DNA of 64,000 nt, from NCBI RefSeq assembly GCF_046127645.1, contig NZ_CP175919.1. One strand, written 5' to 3'. The translations under genes and the position numbers were made by a program. This DNA comes from Clostridium_F caseinilyticum (GTDB lineage Bacteria; Bacillota; Clostridia; Clostridiales; Clostridiaceae). Of the stretch, positions 29,274-37,260 are shown piece by piece (positions within the stretch are counted from its first letter, which is position 1; the number at the start of each line of letters is the position of its first letter). A model generated the notes under the pieces. The model was not told where the DNA came from, ran no database searches, and was given only the letters and a program-made list of their open reading frames with translations.

Positions 29274-29325
29274 TTGACAATTAGTACGGTTTTGGACTAT
29301 AATATATTGGTACGGAACTGTACTA
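29274..29325 (+). promoter_or_regulatory. Promoter and MarR operators of the marR-MATE operon
   Basis: TTGACA (29274-29279), an 18-bp spacer and TATAAT (29298-29303) form a near-consensus promoter. Two imperfect palindromes overlap it: AGTACGGTTTTGGACT in the spacer and GGTACGGAACTGTACT just downstream of the -10. Their position and similarity to each other suggest autoregulation by the MarR protein. Confidence 0.75.
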
Positions 29326-29346
29326 TTATATTTAAGGAGGTTTACT

Positions 29347-29808
29347 ATGATACGCAATACTACGTTTATGGAGCAACTAAACAAATACTACGCTGTATGG
29401 CAGGAGTACAACTATGCGTATGAAGAATGGGCAAAAGCGCATGGTATATCTGTCAATAGTCTGTTAGTATTATCTGCTATTCACGAAGGAGATGAGGATT
29501 GTACGCAGAAAAAAATCAGTCAAAGGTGGCTGATACCGAAACAGACAATTAACATGGTTTTAAAAGATTTTGAGAGCAAAGGATATGTTGAACTGCTACC
29601 CATGCAGGAGGATAAACGAAACAAACTTATCCGATTTACGGCGGCAGGAAAAGAATATGCAGACGCAATCATTTCCAAACTGCGGAAAGTGGAATTGTTT
29701 GTAGTTGGGGAAATTGGAATAGAGCGTATGCAGCAACTAAATGAGAGCATGGCTTTATTTGTGGAGCTTTTCAACAAGGCGGGAGGTAAAGATGAACCAG
29801 AAGCATGA
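29347..29808 (+). CDS. MarR-family transcriptional regulator
   Basis: 153 aa, with the winged-helix core SVNSLLVLSAIHEGDEDCTQKKISQRW, then IPKQTINMVLKDFESKGYVE and the wing QEDKRNKLIRFT. AAGGAGG precedes the start. The 3' end overlaps the MATE gene by 17 nt, the same arrangement as mepR-mepA in Staphylococcus, so it probably represses the pump until a cationic drug or metabolite binds. Higher GC than the surrounding chromosome marks it as part of the imported element. Confidence 0.9.
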   Translation: MIRNTTFMEQLNKYYAVWQEYNYAYEEWAKAHGISVNSLLVLSAIHEGDEDCTQKKISQRWLIPKQTINMVLKDFESKGYVELLPMQEDKRNKLIRFTAAGKEYADAIISKLRKVELFVVGEIGIERMQQLNESMALFVELFNKAGGKDEPEA

Positions 29809-31120
29809 TATTAAAACTTTTTTTCAATATGTTATCCCGTCCGTATTATCTTTTGCATTATCCGGTGTTTATGCGATTGTAGACGGCTTTTTTGTTGGAA
29901 ATAGTATTGGCGATTTAGGGCTTTCTGCTGTTAATGTTACTTACCCTATCGTTGCCATTATTCAAGCATTGGGGACGGGTATTGGCATGGGCGGTGCGAT
30001 TTACTATTCTATCAATAAAGCAGAGAAAAAAGAAGCAGAAGCCAGAGAATTTACAGCGGGCGGTATATGGCTGCTAATTATTTCAAGCGTCCTTTTAACA
30101 ATTTCGGTTTTCTTTCTGAATGGTTCGCTTTTAAGGCTATTGGGCGCAGATGGGCAACTACTTGTTCTGGGGAAAGAATACATTGCTGTTATCGCTTTGG
30201 GGGCTGCGCTACAAGTCATTGGAACGGGATTAGTACCTTTTATCCGTAATCTGGGCGGCTCTTTTTATGCAATGGTTTCCATGATTGCAGGTTTTGTGAC
30301 AAATATTATCCTTGATTATCTCTTTGTATGGGTATTGGAACAGGGTGTTGCAGGTGCTGCATGGGCTACGATTATCGGACAAGGCGTTACTATGCTGATT
30401 GCATTGGTTTATTTATTAAGCAAAAAACAGTTTACACTAAACATTCCTTTTTCAAAAATAGGAAAGGTATTTGCGTCTATTATCAAAATCGGGATTGCCC
30501 CCTTTGGGCTTGCCATGTCCCCCAATATTTCTTTGATTATTATCAATCGTTTCTCTATGTCATATGGTGGGAAAGCGGCAGTCGCCACCTACGCTTGTAT
30601 TGCCTATGCCATTTGTATTGTCTATTTGATTTTGCAGGGTGTTGGAGATGGAAGCCAGCCACTAATTAGTCAGCATTATGGAGAAAGAAATTTTGACAAG
30701 CTGAAAAGCACAAGAAAATTAGCATACGGATTTGCAATATTTCTGTCCTTAATCGGCTGCGTTGTAATGTGGGTAGCAAGGGGAAAACTTGGTTTGTTAT
30801 TCGGTGCGTCAAACGAAGTAAATACAGAAATAGCAAAAATTATGCCTATTTTTTTAGTTTCTGTACCTTTTGTTGCGATTATCCGTATTGCAACCGCGAG
30901 TTTTTATGCTACTGAAAAAAGCACCTACTCTTATATACTAACTTTCATTGAACCTCTGTTTATGTTAGCTCTTATGTTTACTCTGCCGCCGTTGTTCGGA
31001 GGACAGGTAATGATATGGTGGAGTACTGTGTTAGCAAGAATTTTATCCGCTATTTCAGCCTTAATTCTCAAACAACGTATGGATAAGAAAGAAATGTTAA
31101 GTATTAAGGAGGAATATTAA
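29792..31120 (+). CDS. MATE-family multidrug efflux transporter
   Basis: 442 aa from ATG 29792 (GGGAGG upstream), with twelve predicted membrane spans. The MATE signature is near the N-terminus (SVLSFALSGVYAIVDGFFVG and GIGMGGAIYYS). Symmetric second-half elements include PNISLIIINRFSMSYGG and QGVGDGSQPLISQHYGE. The sequence is MepA-like and it lies downstream of a MarR regulator. It should export cationic drugs using a Na+ or H+ gradient across the cell membrane. The substrate cannot be deduced. The frame is intact, unlike most genes of this imported segment. Confidence 0.9.
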   Translation: MNQKHDIKTFFQYVIPSVLSFALSGVYAIVDGFFVGNSIGDLGLSAVNVTYPIVAIIQALGTGIGMGGAIYYSINKAEKKEAEAREFTAGGIWLLIISSVLLTISVFFLNGSLLRLLGADGQLLVLGKEYIAVIALGAALQVIGTGLVPFIRNLGGSFYAMVSMIAGFVTNIILDYLFVWVLEQGVAGAAWATIIGQGVTMLIALVYLLSKKQFTLNIPFSKIGKVFASIIKIGIAPFGLAMSPNISLIIINRFSMSYGGKAAVATYACIAYAICIVYLILQGVGDGSQPLISQHYGERNFDKLKSTRKLAYGFAIFLSLIGCVVMWVARGKLGLLFGASNEVNTEIAKIMPIFLVSVPFVAIIRIATASFYATEKSTYSYILTFIEPLFMLALMFTLPPLFGGQVMIWWSTVLARILSAISALILKQRMDKKEMLSIKEEY

Positions 31121-31121
31121 A

Positions 31122-31756
31122 ATGTACAAGACAGTAACGATTAGTCGTGAATTTGGCAGCGGAGGGCGTGAGTTAGGGCGTTGTCTTGCAGAAAAATCAA
31201 ACTTTGCATACTATGACCATGAAATTATTGCCGAAATCGCAAAGAGGACACTACTTGCAGAAGATTATGTACAACACATTATTGAAAGCAAGCCTGCATG
31301 TTCAATTCCTATTCATGTTGGCGTGACTTTTACAACTATAAGCAACCGAATTAACGGACAAAAAGGTGTTGTATTTCGTGAGCAATGCAATCTTCTGAAA
31401 GAGCTGTCTGAAAAATCGGATTGTGTGATTGTTGGGCGAAGTGCAGATTACATTCTTTCTGACTATAAACCATATCACATTTTTATTTATTCCGATATAG
31501 AGAGCTGTATGGTACGCTGTCGATTAAAAGGAAATCAAGATAATGTGATTTATCCGAAAAAGAATTAAAACGCCGTATTCTTGACGTTGATAAACGTAGG
31601 GCTAAATATTATAGCTTTGTTACAGGGCAATCATGGGGCAAAAAACAAAATTATGACCTTTGTATCAGCACCGCAAATATTTCTATTAAGGAGACTACTC
31701 CCTATATCGCTCAAATGCTTTTGGGGACCATATGGACGAATGAAAGAAACGATTGA
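31122..31756 (+). pseudogene. Cytidylate-kinase-like protein, frameshifted
   Basis: The frame begins YKTVTISREFGSGGRELGRCLAE (P-loop of the cytidylate-kinase-like family) and runs to CVIVGRSADYIL and RCRLKGNQDN. There it leaves frame at about 31545. The family's C-terminal block (LSEKELKRRILDVDKRRAKYY, QSWGKKQNYDLCIST, TPYIAQML) follows in another frame. It then fuses to unrelated sequence before a stop at 31756. It is linked to the MATE gene by a 1-nt gap and was probably part of that operon. Confidence 0.75.
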
Positions 31757-31931
31757 TTGTCATTGGCTGCTATGCCCTATCTGCAATAACAAAACGCGAA
31801 TTAAGTTGCGGAAAGATACAGTTATTGAAAAATTGCCCTTATATTGTCCTAAGTGCAGGAAAGAAATAGTTGTTAGCGTAAAACAACTAAATATCCGTAT
31901 CATCAAAGAGCCAGACGCACAGACGCTCTGA
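31740..31931 (+). CDS. Cysteine-rich KTR-type small protein
   Basis: 63 aa, with paired knuckles WLLCPICNNKTR and LYCPKCRKE and the tail IRIIKEPDAQT. This is the zinc-ribbon-like Cys_rich_KTR family often found near transposon cargo. The four cysteines are all present. The ATG at 31740 has only weak upstream signals and may depend on coupling. Function unknown. Confidence 0.7.
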   Translation: MKETIDCHWLLCPICNNKTRIKLRKDTVIEKLPLYCPKCRKEIVVSVKQLNIRIIKEPDAQTL

Positions 31932-31970
31932 ACCTTAAAATAAAGTTAATCTCAAAATAAGATAACTAAA

Positions 31971-32031
31971 AAAACACCTTATGTTGATTTTACGGTATAA
32001 AATACCTATTTTCCAGCATAAGATGTTTTTC
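31971..32031. terminator. Terminator at right end of imported segment
   Basis: AAAAACACCTTATGTTG (31971-31987) pairs with CAGCATAAGATGTTTTT (32015-32031) with two mismatches. T-runs close both sides. GC content falls back to the local average just after it. Confidence 0.7.
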
Positions 32032-32365
32032 TATCATCTATTTAGCAAGTAATGTAGTGATAAAAAATGATTAAATAACAAAATTATTGTCAATTAAAAT
32101 TACACCATAATATCTTATAATTATTCCATTTAATCATGATGCTTATTTCTATAGGTATAAGAATCAATTCCTAAAAACATACTTATTGTTGTATAAAATC
32201 TCAATTCTTTTTTTAATCTACAATATCATTACAACATATTACTTATCTTATTGAAATAAATAATATGTTTATTATTTAATATTTTTAAATTACTTATTTT
32301 ATACCTTATTGATTTATCTAACCTTATGATTGCAACCTAATATAAAAATATTTTTAACTAAATTA
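32032..32365. other. AT-rich intergenic region
   Basis: No gene, repeat or structured element was recognised here. Confidence 0.5.
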
Positions 32366-32791
32366 TTATTTATTAATTAGGTATTCTACTACTTTTTTAA
32401 ATAAGTATGGCTGAATAAGAGGATAAGTTAATTCTTCAGGCATATTGTTAAACAATCTTATCTCATCTATTTCATAATTTGGCAATTCATCAATATCAAT
32501 AACTTTGGAATAAAATAATTGTCCGAAAGATTTACCTTCACCTGTGTCTACTGAATAAGTACATACTGGTATTATAGAAAAATCTTTTGCTCCAGTTTCT
32601 TCAAACAATTCTCTTGAAGCAGTATAATTTATATCTTCATTTTCTTCCCTGTGCCCTCCTGGAATTTCCCAAGTTTCTCTTTCCTTATGTCTTACAAATA
32701 TCCATTTCCCTTTATATTTTGCCATGATAACTGCAAACTTTAGTTTATTATTCTCTACTGAATTTAACTCATAAAATTTCACATTTAACAT
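32366..32791 (-). CDS. Nudix hydrolase
   Basis: 141 aa with a Nudix box at about residues 45-67: GGHREENEDINYTASRELFEETGA reads as G-x5-E-x7-RELFEETG. It is preceded by WIFVRHKERETWEIP, as in MutT/NTP-pyrophosphatase types. It probably hydrolyses a nucleoside diphosphate derivative to clean or regulate the nucleotide pool. Single gene, no operon partner. The exact substrate is not predictable. Confidence 0.9.
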   Translation of the reverse strand: MLNVKFYELNSVENNKLKFAVIMAKYKGKWIFVRHKERETWEIPGGHREENEDINYTASRELFEETGAKDFSIIPVCTYSVDTGEGKSFGQLFYSKVIDIDELPNYEIDEIRLFNNMPEELTYPLIQPYLFKKVVEYLINK

Positions 32792-32909
32792 ATACTTCTC
32801 TCCTTGTATAATGTAGTTATAATATTCAATAGAAAACTATCTTAAATTCTAACGAACATTATAACTATAATCTTAGTGACCTTTTAAAGGATTCCCTACA
32901 AACTAAAAT

Positions 32910-34865
32910 CTATTTCAAACAATGCATATATTCTTCTACTTCCTCATATTTAACTAAAAATGCTTGTCCTTTAGAACAGAATATTGAAGTTGAAGTATAT
33001 TCAATATCTGCATTTTTATCATAGGCTATCTTTTCTATAACTTCTTTCTCATTGTGGCAAACATCATATCCATCAAATACAAAATTAAATTTACCCTTTC
33101 CTTTAGTAAAGGATATAAACTCTACACTATAATTCATAAATGTTGCAACTGGACCTCTTCCTTTTATAATAATTTTATTCTCAATTGTTTCAGGAGGATT
33201 AAAAGAACCTTTTAACTTTTGTATATCTGATAAAACTCTACCAATACAATCTAATGGAGCTTCCATTTTAAAAGAATAATAAGGTTCTAAGAGTACATTT
33301 TTAGCTTTTTCTAATCCTTGTCTTAAAGCTCTAAAGGTAGCTTCTCTAAAGTCTCCTCCACTGGTATGTTTATTATGTGACCTTCCAGTCAAAAGTGTTA
33401 CTTTTATATCTGTTATAGGAGAGCCTATTAAAATTCCATGATGATCTCTTTCAAAAATGTGAGTCTTTACTAAATTTTGATTGCCTATGGTTAAATCATC
33501 TGTATGACATAAATTTTCAAATGTAATTCCACTATTTCTCTTTCCTGGCTCTAATTTAAGATGAACTTCTGAGTAGTGACCTAAGGGTTCAAAGTGACCA
33601 TATCCTACTACTGTATCCATAATAGTTTCCTTATACAATATTTCGCAAGGACCAAAATCTATTAATATATGAAATCTTTCTCCCATCAAATTCTTTAACA
33701 CTTCTAATTGAATAATACCCATAATATAAACTTGAATTTCTTGAAATTTTTCATTCCAAATTATATTTAAAGAAGGATCTTCTGATTCTAAAATTTTAAA
33801 ATACTTTAAAACATCCTTTACATTTAAGCTTTCATCAAATATAACCTTTGATTTTAAAGTAGGAACCATATTATATGTAGCTTTTTCTTTCAAAGTTCCA
33901 ATTCCATCACCTACATTAGCAGAATTTAAACCTGTTACTGCAAAAATCTGCCCCGCTTCAGCTTTATCTACATTTGTATATTTATCACCATTATATATTC
34001 TTATTTCATTAACCTTCTCACAAAAATTATCTTGAAATCCACCTAGATTTATTTCGTCCTTTACTTTTAAACTGCCACTTAATGCCTTTACATAGGTTAA
34101 TTTATTACTTTGTTCATCATGACATATTTTATATACTCTTCCGCTAAATTTTTCTTCTTCATTATATTCTGTATAAGTTAAAATATGTAGGTTTTCTAAA
34201 AGGTCCTCTATTCCTATATCCTGTAATGCAGAGCCTATAAAACAAGGGGAAATCTTACTTGATTTAATAAGCTTTTTCATGGAATTTAACCATAATTCTT
34301 TGTCATAATTATCCGCTAAATATTTCTCTAAAAGATATTCATCCTGCTCTGCAATAAATTCTACTATTTCAGGTGAAAACTCTTCATTATTTAATGATTT
34401 ATCAATAAGAAAAGCCTTTTTAGTAAAATTAAGATTTATCTCTTCAATTACATTTTGAACATTAGCTCCCACTCTATCTATTTTATTTATGAAAAAAAGA
34501 ACAGGAATATTATGCTTTTTTAAAAGATTCCACACTGTTTCTGTATGCCCTTGAATTCCTTCAACTCCACTTATTATAATTACAGCATAATCCATAACCT
34601 TTATAGCTCTTTCCATTTCAGATGAAAAATCCATATGTCCTGGAGTATCTATAAGATAATATGTAGAATCTTTATAGTTAAAGGTTCCTTGCTCTGAAAA
34701 CACTGTTATTCCTCTTTCTTTTTCAATTTTATGATTATCTAAAAAAGAGTTTTTATGATCCACTCTTCCTCTATTTCTAATGCTTTTTGTATGATATAAT
34801 ATTTGTTCTGCAAATGTGGTTTTACCTGCATCTACATGTGCTAATATTCCTATTGTCTTATGCAT
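32910..34865 (-). CDS. TetP/TetM-like ribosomal-protection GTPase (EF-G paralogue)
   Basis: About 651 aa from ATG 34865 (GGGAG upstream). G1 is AHVDAGKTTFAEQIL, with the switch region ERGITVFSEQ, G3 DTPGHMDF, G4 NKIDR and G5-like GSALQ. The C-terminal domains resemble EF-G IV/V with GHYSEVHLKLEP, HTSGGDFREATFRALRQG and FMNYSVEFISF. Length and layout match TetM/TetO/TetB(P) proteins that eject tetracycline from the ribosome. Clostridia carry many divergent chromosomal members, and not all confer resistance, so the drug phenotype is uncertain. It stands alone. Confidence 0.85.
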   Translation of the reverse strand: MHKTIGILAHVDAGKTTFAEQILYHTKSIRNRGRVDHKNSFLDNHKIEKERGITVFSEQGTFNYKDSTYYLIDTPGHMDFSSEMERAIKVMDYAVIIISGVEGIQGHTETVWNLLKKHNIPVLFFINKIDRVGANVQNVIEEINLNFTKKAFLIDKSLNNEEFSPEIVEFIAEQDEYLLEKYLADNYDKELWLNSMKKLIKSSKISPCFIGSALQDIGIEDLLENLHILTYTEYNEEEKFSGRVYKICHDEQSNKLTYVKALSGSLKVKDEINLGGFQDNFCEKVNEIRIYNGDKYTNVDKAEAGQIFAVTGLNSANVGDGIGTLKEKATYNMVPTLKSKVIFDESLNVKDVLKYFKILESEDPSLNIIWNEKFQEIQVYIMGIIQLEVLKNLMGERFHILIDFGPCEILYKETIMDTVVGYGHFEPLGHYSEVHLKLEPGKRNSGITFENLCHTDDLTIGNQNLVKTHIFERDHHGILIGSPITDIKVTLLTGRSHNKHTSGGDFREATFRALRQGLEKAKNVLLEPYYSFKMEAPLDCIGRVLSDIQKLKGSFNPPETIENKIIIKGRGPVATFMNYSVEFISFTKGKGKFNFVFDGYDVCHNEKEVIEKIAYDKNADIEYTSTSIFCSKGQAFLVKYEEVEEYMHCLK

Positions 34866-35019
34866 AACTTGTCTCCCATTATAATTTAATTTAAATAATA
34901 TCAAAAGCTCCTATTATGTGAGAGCCTTTAATTTATTATTCTATTTATATTTATTTTTTATTTTAATATTTACAATAAAATATTCTTCATTATTTACTAT
35001 TTTTAATATATTATCTAAC

Positions 35020-35131
35020 TAAGCAAATTGCATAATTTAAAAATTTCTAATAGACATACAACATAGTATGTTTAGGTAAATATATCAATACAATATATTT
35101 ATATTTAAAAATAAATTATGCAATTCTCTTA
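35020..35131. repeat. MITE-like palindromic repeat, copy B
   Basis: 112 bp bounded by TAAGCAAATTGCATAATT and the complement of TAAGAGAATTGCATAATT. The internal stretch ACATAGTATGTTTAGGTAAATA resembles the centre of copy A (ACATTGTGTTTAAGTAAATA). Confidence 0.65.
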
Positions 35132-35683
35132 ACTAATTATATATATACTATATAGTATTTTAGCCCTATAAAGTTATATCTACATAAATTTCTTTTCTAT
35201 ATTATTCTCACTATTATTACATTATTATATTATCATATAATAAACCACTTAAGCTAGAAACATAACTTTATAATAATCTAATAACTCTGTAAATCATTTA
35301 ATATTTTTACTATAGATATTGTGTATTAATATATTAAAGAATTGTGTTATATTGTAGCAGTTTTTTAGATTTACTTTTATTTTTACTTTACATAATTATA
35401 TTTAAGTAATCTAATCTCGTATTTTTTAAGAATACTATAATGCAACATTTATAAGATTTCTTAGTATAATATCTGTAATTATAACAACAAGTGTAATTTT
35501 TTCTGTTTTATGCTTTTAGCTTTACCCCTATACTTGCTCTTATTCTTCATTATTTAATTAAAGATTACTAAACTTCACAGAAATAAAAGAACCCGCATAC
35601 GATGAAAGTAAAAAGGCACCTGAAATTAATCAAGTGACTTTTTAGTAAATACACAATACATTGTATATTTTTTTACAGTTACC
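35132..35683. other. AT-rich intergenic region
   Basis: No coding frame or clear RNA structure is recognised in this very AT-rich stretch. Confidence 0.5.
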
Positions 35684-35812
35684 TTATACGATAATTCCAT
35701 GCTTTTTCTTATCTGCCTGTTCTCTTATCAATCTATCTATATCTTTTTGCATAACTCGCACCTGTATTGGACGTTTGTACTCTCTTTTCACATGGTACAG
35801 CTTACAGATCAT
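35684..35812 (-). CDS. Small phage-type protein (42 aa)
   Basis: The ATG at 35812 overlaps the end of the preceding frame. The product reads MICKLYHVKREYKRPIQVR, then MQKDIDRLIREQADKKKHGIIV. It is charged and helical. The overlap with its neighbour suggests a former phage or ICE operon. Too short for a family call. Confidence 0.4.
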   Translation of the reverse strand: MICKLYHVKREYKRPIQVRVMQKDIDRLIREQADKKKHGIIV

Positions 35813-35965
35813 AATTTATATTTTTATCTTTTATTCTTTTTTCTAACTGTTCTACTCTATCTTTCAAAACTTCTATTACATCTTTTTTTTATATTTTATT
35901 ATTTTTTCTTTTTTAAAATAATTATATAACATTCTCTCTGTTTGCCAAAATAAATCTTTATTCAT
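35802..35965 (-). pseudogene. Phage-type coiled protein, frameshifted
   Basis: MNKDLFWQTERMLYNYFKKEK and then KYKKK run into a stop. In another frame, entered inside the A-run at about 35888, coding-like sequence continues as DVIEVLKDRVEQLEKRIKDKN. The layout recalls small ArpU-like phage late regulators. It starts 10 bp after the 55-aa gene. Confidence 0.45.
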
Positions 35966-35975
35966 TTAATCCCAC

Positions 35976-36143
35976 TTAAACACTAAATCTTTGTACTATT
36001 GTCTGTAGTTCTTCGTTTGTGGCTTTGTATTGGGTATGTTCTTCATAACCATTCCAGTTATCTACTCCACAAGCTTCTAAGGCATCTAGCTTATCCTCCG
36101 CTTGTAATAATTCTAAAAATCTTTGTTCACTTATTTGTATCAT
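35976..36143 (-). CDS. Small phage-type protein (55 aa)
   Basis: ATG at 36143 follows GGGAGGAATATTAA. The acidic product (QISEQRFLELLQAEDKLDALE, then CGVDNWNGYEEH) is typical of small phage early genes of Clostridia. It heads a short minus-strand run of decayed phage genes. Confidence 0.55.
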   Translation of the reverse strand: MIQISEQRFLELLQAEDKLDALEACGVDNWNGYEEHTQYKATNEELQTIVQRFSV

Positions 36144-36280
36144 TTAATATTCCTCCCTTAATAGGTATAGTAGTCTTATTATTTATACATATTATTCTCA
36201 TTATCATTTTGTTATACTTAATATTTTTGAATTACGACATAAAAAATACCGTTTATCCTTTTTGAATAATACGGTATTTT

Positions 36281-36541
36281 TCAATTTAAATATATATTAT
36301 ATTTCCATCTTTTATCAACCATTAAATATTCTCTTATAATTTTAATAATATTATTGATGGTGTCCTCATGATAATTACTTTTTCTCTGAAAATTATTATA
36401 AACTCCGATATGATTAATTTTAATATTATCCTGTGTTTTGCATAAATCTATTATAAATTTTTCAATTTCATTAGAAAGTATTTTTGTTAAAGTTTCACTA
36501 TATTTATTATTTATATATATAATCCAACTCAACTTTTTCAT
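36281..36541 (-). CDS. Hypothetical protein (86 aa)
   Basis: An open frame with a hydrophobic start (KKLSWIIYINN) and a helical middle (LTKILSNEIEKFIIDLCK). Its 5' end overlaps a decayed frame that belongs to a zinc-finger protein, and no good ribosome binding site is seen. It may be spurious. Confidence 0.3.
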   Translation of the reverse strand: MKKLSWIIYINNKYSETLTKILSNEIEKFIIDLCKTQDNIKINHIGVYNNFQRKSNYHEDTINNIIKIIREYLMVDKRWKYNIYLN

Positions 36542-36786
36542 TAGGAGCTAACTCAAGTTTTTTTCCATCTTCAATTTTTCTATCTTTTAAAATAGTATTT
36601 TCATTTTCAACTTTGTCAATAGATGTAGGTAATTCAAGATATACTTAATATAAATTTATTTGCTTTATTTTTAATTGATTTCGTATTTTCTCCCATATAT
36701 TCTTTCATTCCTTGACAGCTTTTTAGATGTCTCAAAATTCCTGTTTTACTAAATTCCTTATTACAAAAATAACATTTTCCTTTCAA
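36507..36786 (-). pseudogene. C2H2-finger mobile-element protein fragment
   Basis: A TTG start at 36786 after GGGAG gives KGKCYFCNKEFSKTGILRHL and a second Cys (C-x2-C...H-x4-C). It resembles the zinc-finger head of PRiA4-type plasmid/transposon passenger proteins. The frame stops at ILSIS, and a second coding-like frame follows (LPTSIDKVENENTILKDRKIE). The remainder of the protein is missing. Confidence 0.45.
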
Positions 36787-37156
36787 TATACACACTCCCT
36801 CTATATTATTTTTATTTTAGCCAAAATTTCTCTTATTTATTTTAAGTATATAATAAGTACTCTATAAAATTTAAATATCAATAATTATACTATAACTAAA
36901 ACTTATTATTACACTCTTAAATGATTGTTTTATTTATCGTTAATAATACTAAGATTAATATAAAAGCAAAAATATACTATAATTATAGATAAGTAAAAAT
37001 ATGCTGACATCCTCAAATAATATTGTCATATCTTTACTACAATTCAAATTTGATTTTTTCAAACTTTACCACCTCTAACTTAAAACAACACTCATTTACT
37101 ATTTTACTCCATTATTTCAATATTACATTACCACAAAATAGGCTATTTAGACAAAG
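36787..37156. other. Intergenic region
   Basis: AT-rich DNA without a recognisable gene. It separates the phage-type remnants from the terminator of the peptidase gene. Confidence 0.5.
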
Positions 37157-37182
37157 AAAGAGCACCCTAATGGATGCTCTTT
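37145..37182 (-). terminator. Terminator of the M60 peptidase gene
   Basis: AAAGAGCA (37157-37164) pairs with TGCTCTTT (37175-37182). On the minus strand the hairpin is followed by CTTTGTC. It lies about 80 bp beyond the stop codon. Confidence 0.7.
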
Positions 37183-37260
37183 AACATTATTGGTTATATT
37201 TTATAAGAAATTTACATGAATAAGTTTTGTTCTTATTCTAATTTTATTAATATACTAGTT

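Noticed and set aside
35661..36265. Plus-strand frames rich in Phe, Leu and Ile that look like membrane proteins
   Set aside because: They are antisense to the small phage-type genes and to AT-rich DNA; the minus-strand frames have ribosome binding sites and the plus-strand ones do not.
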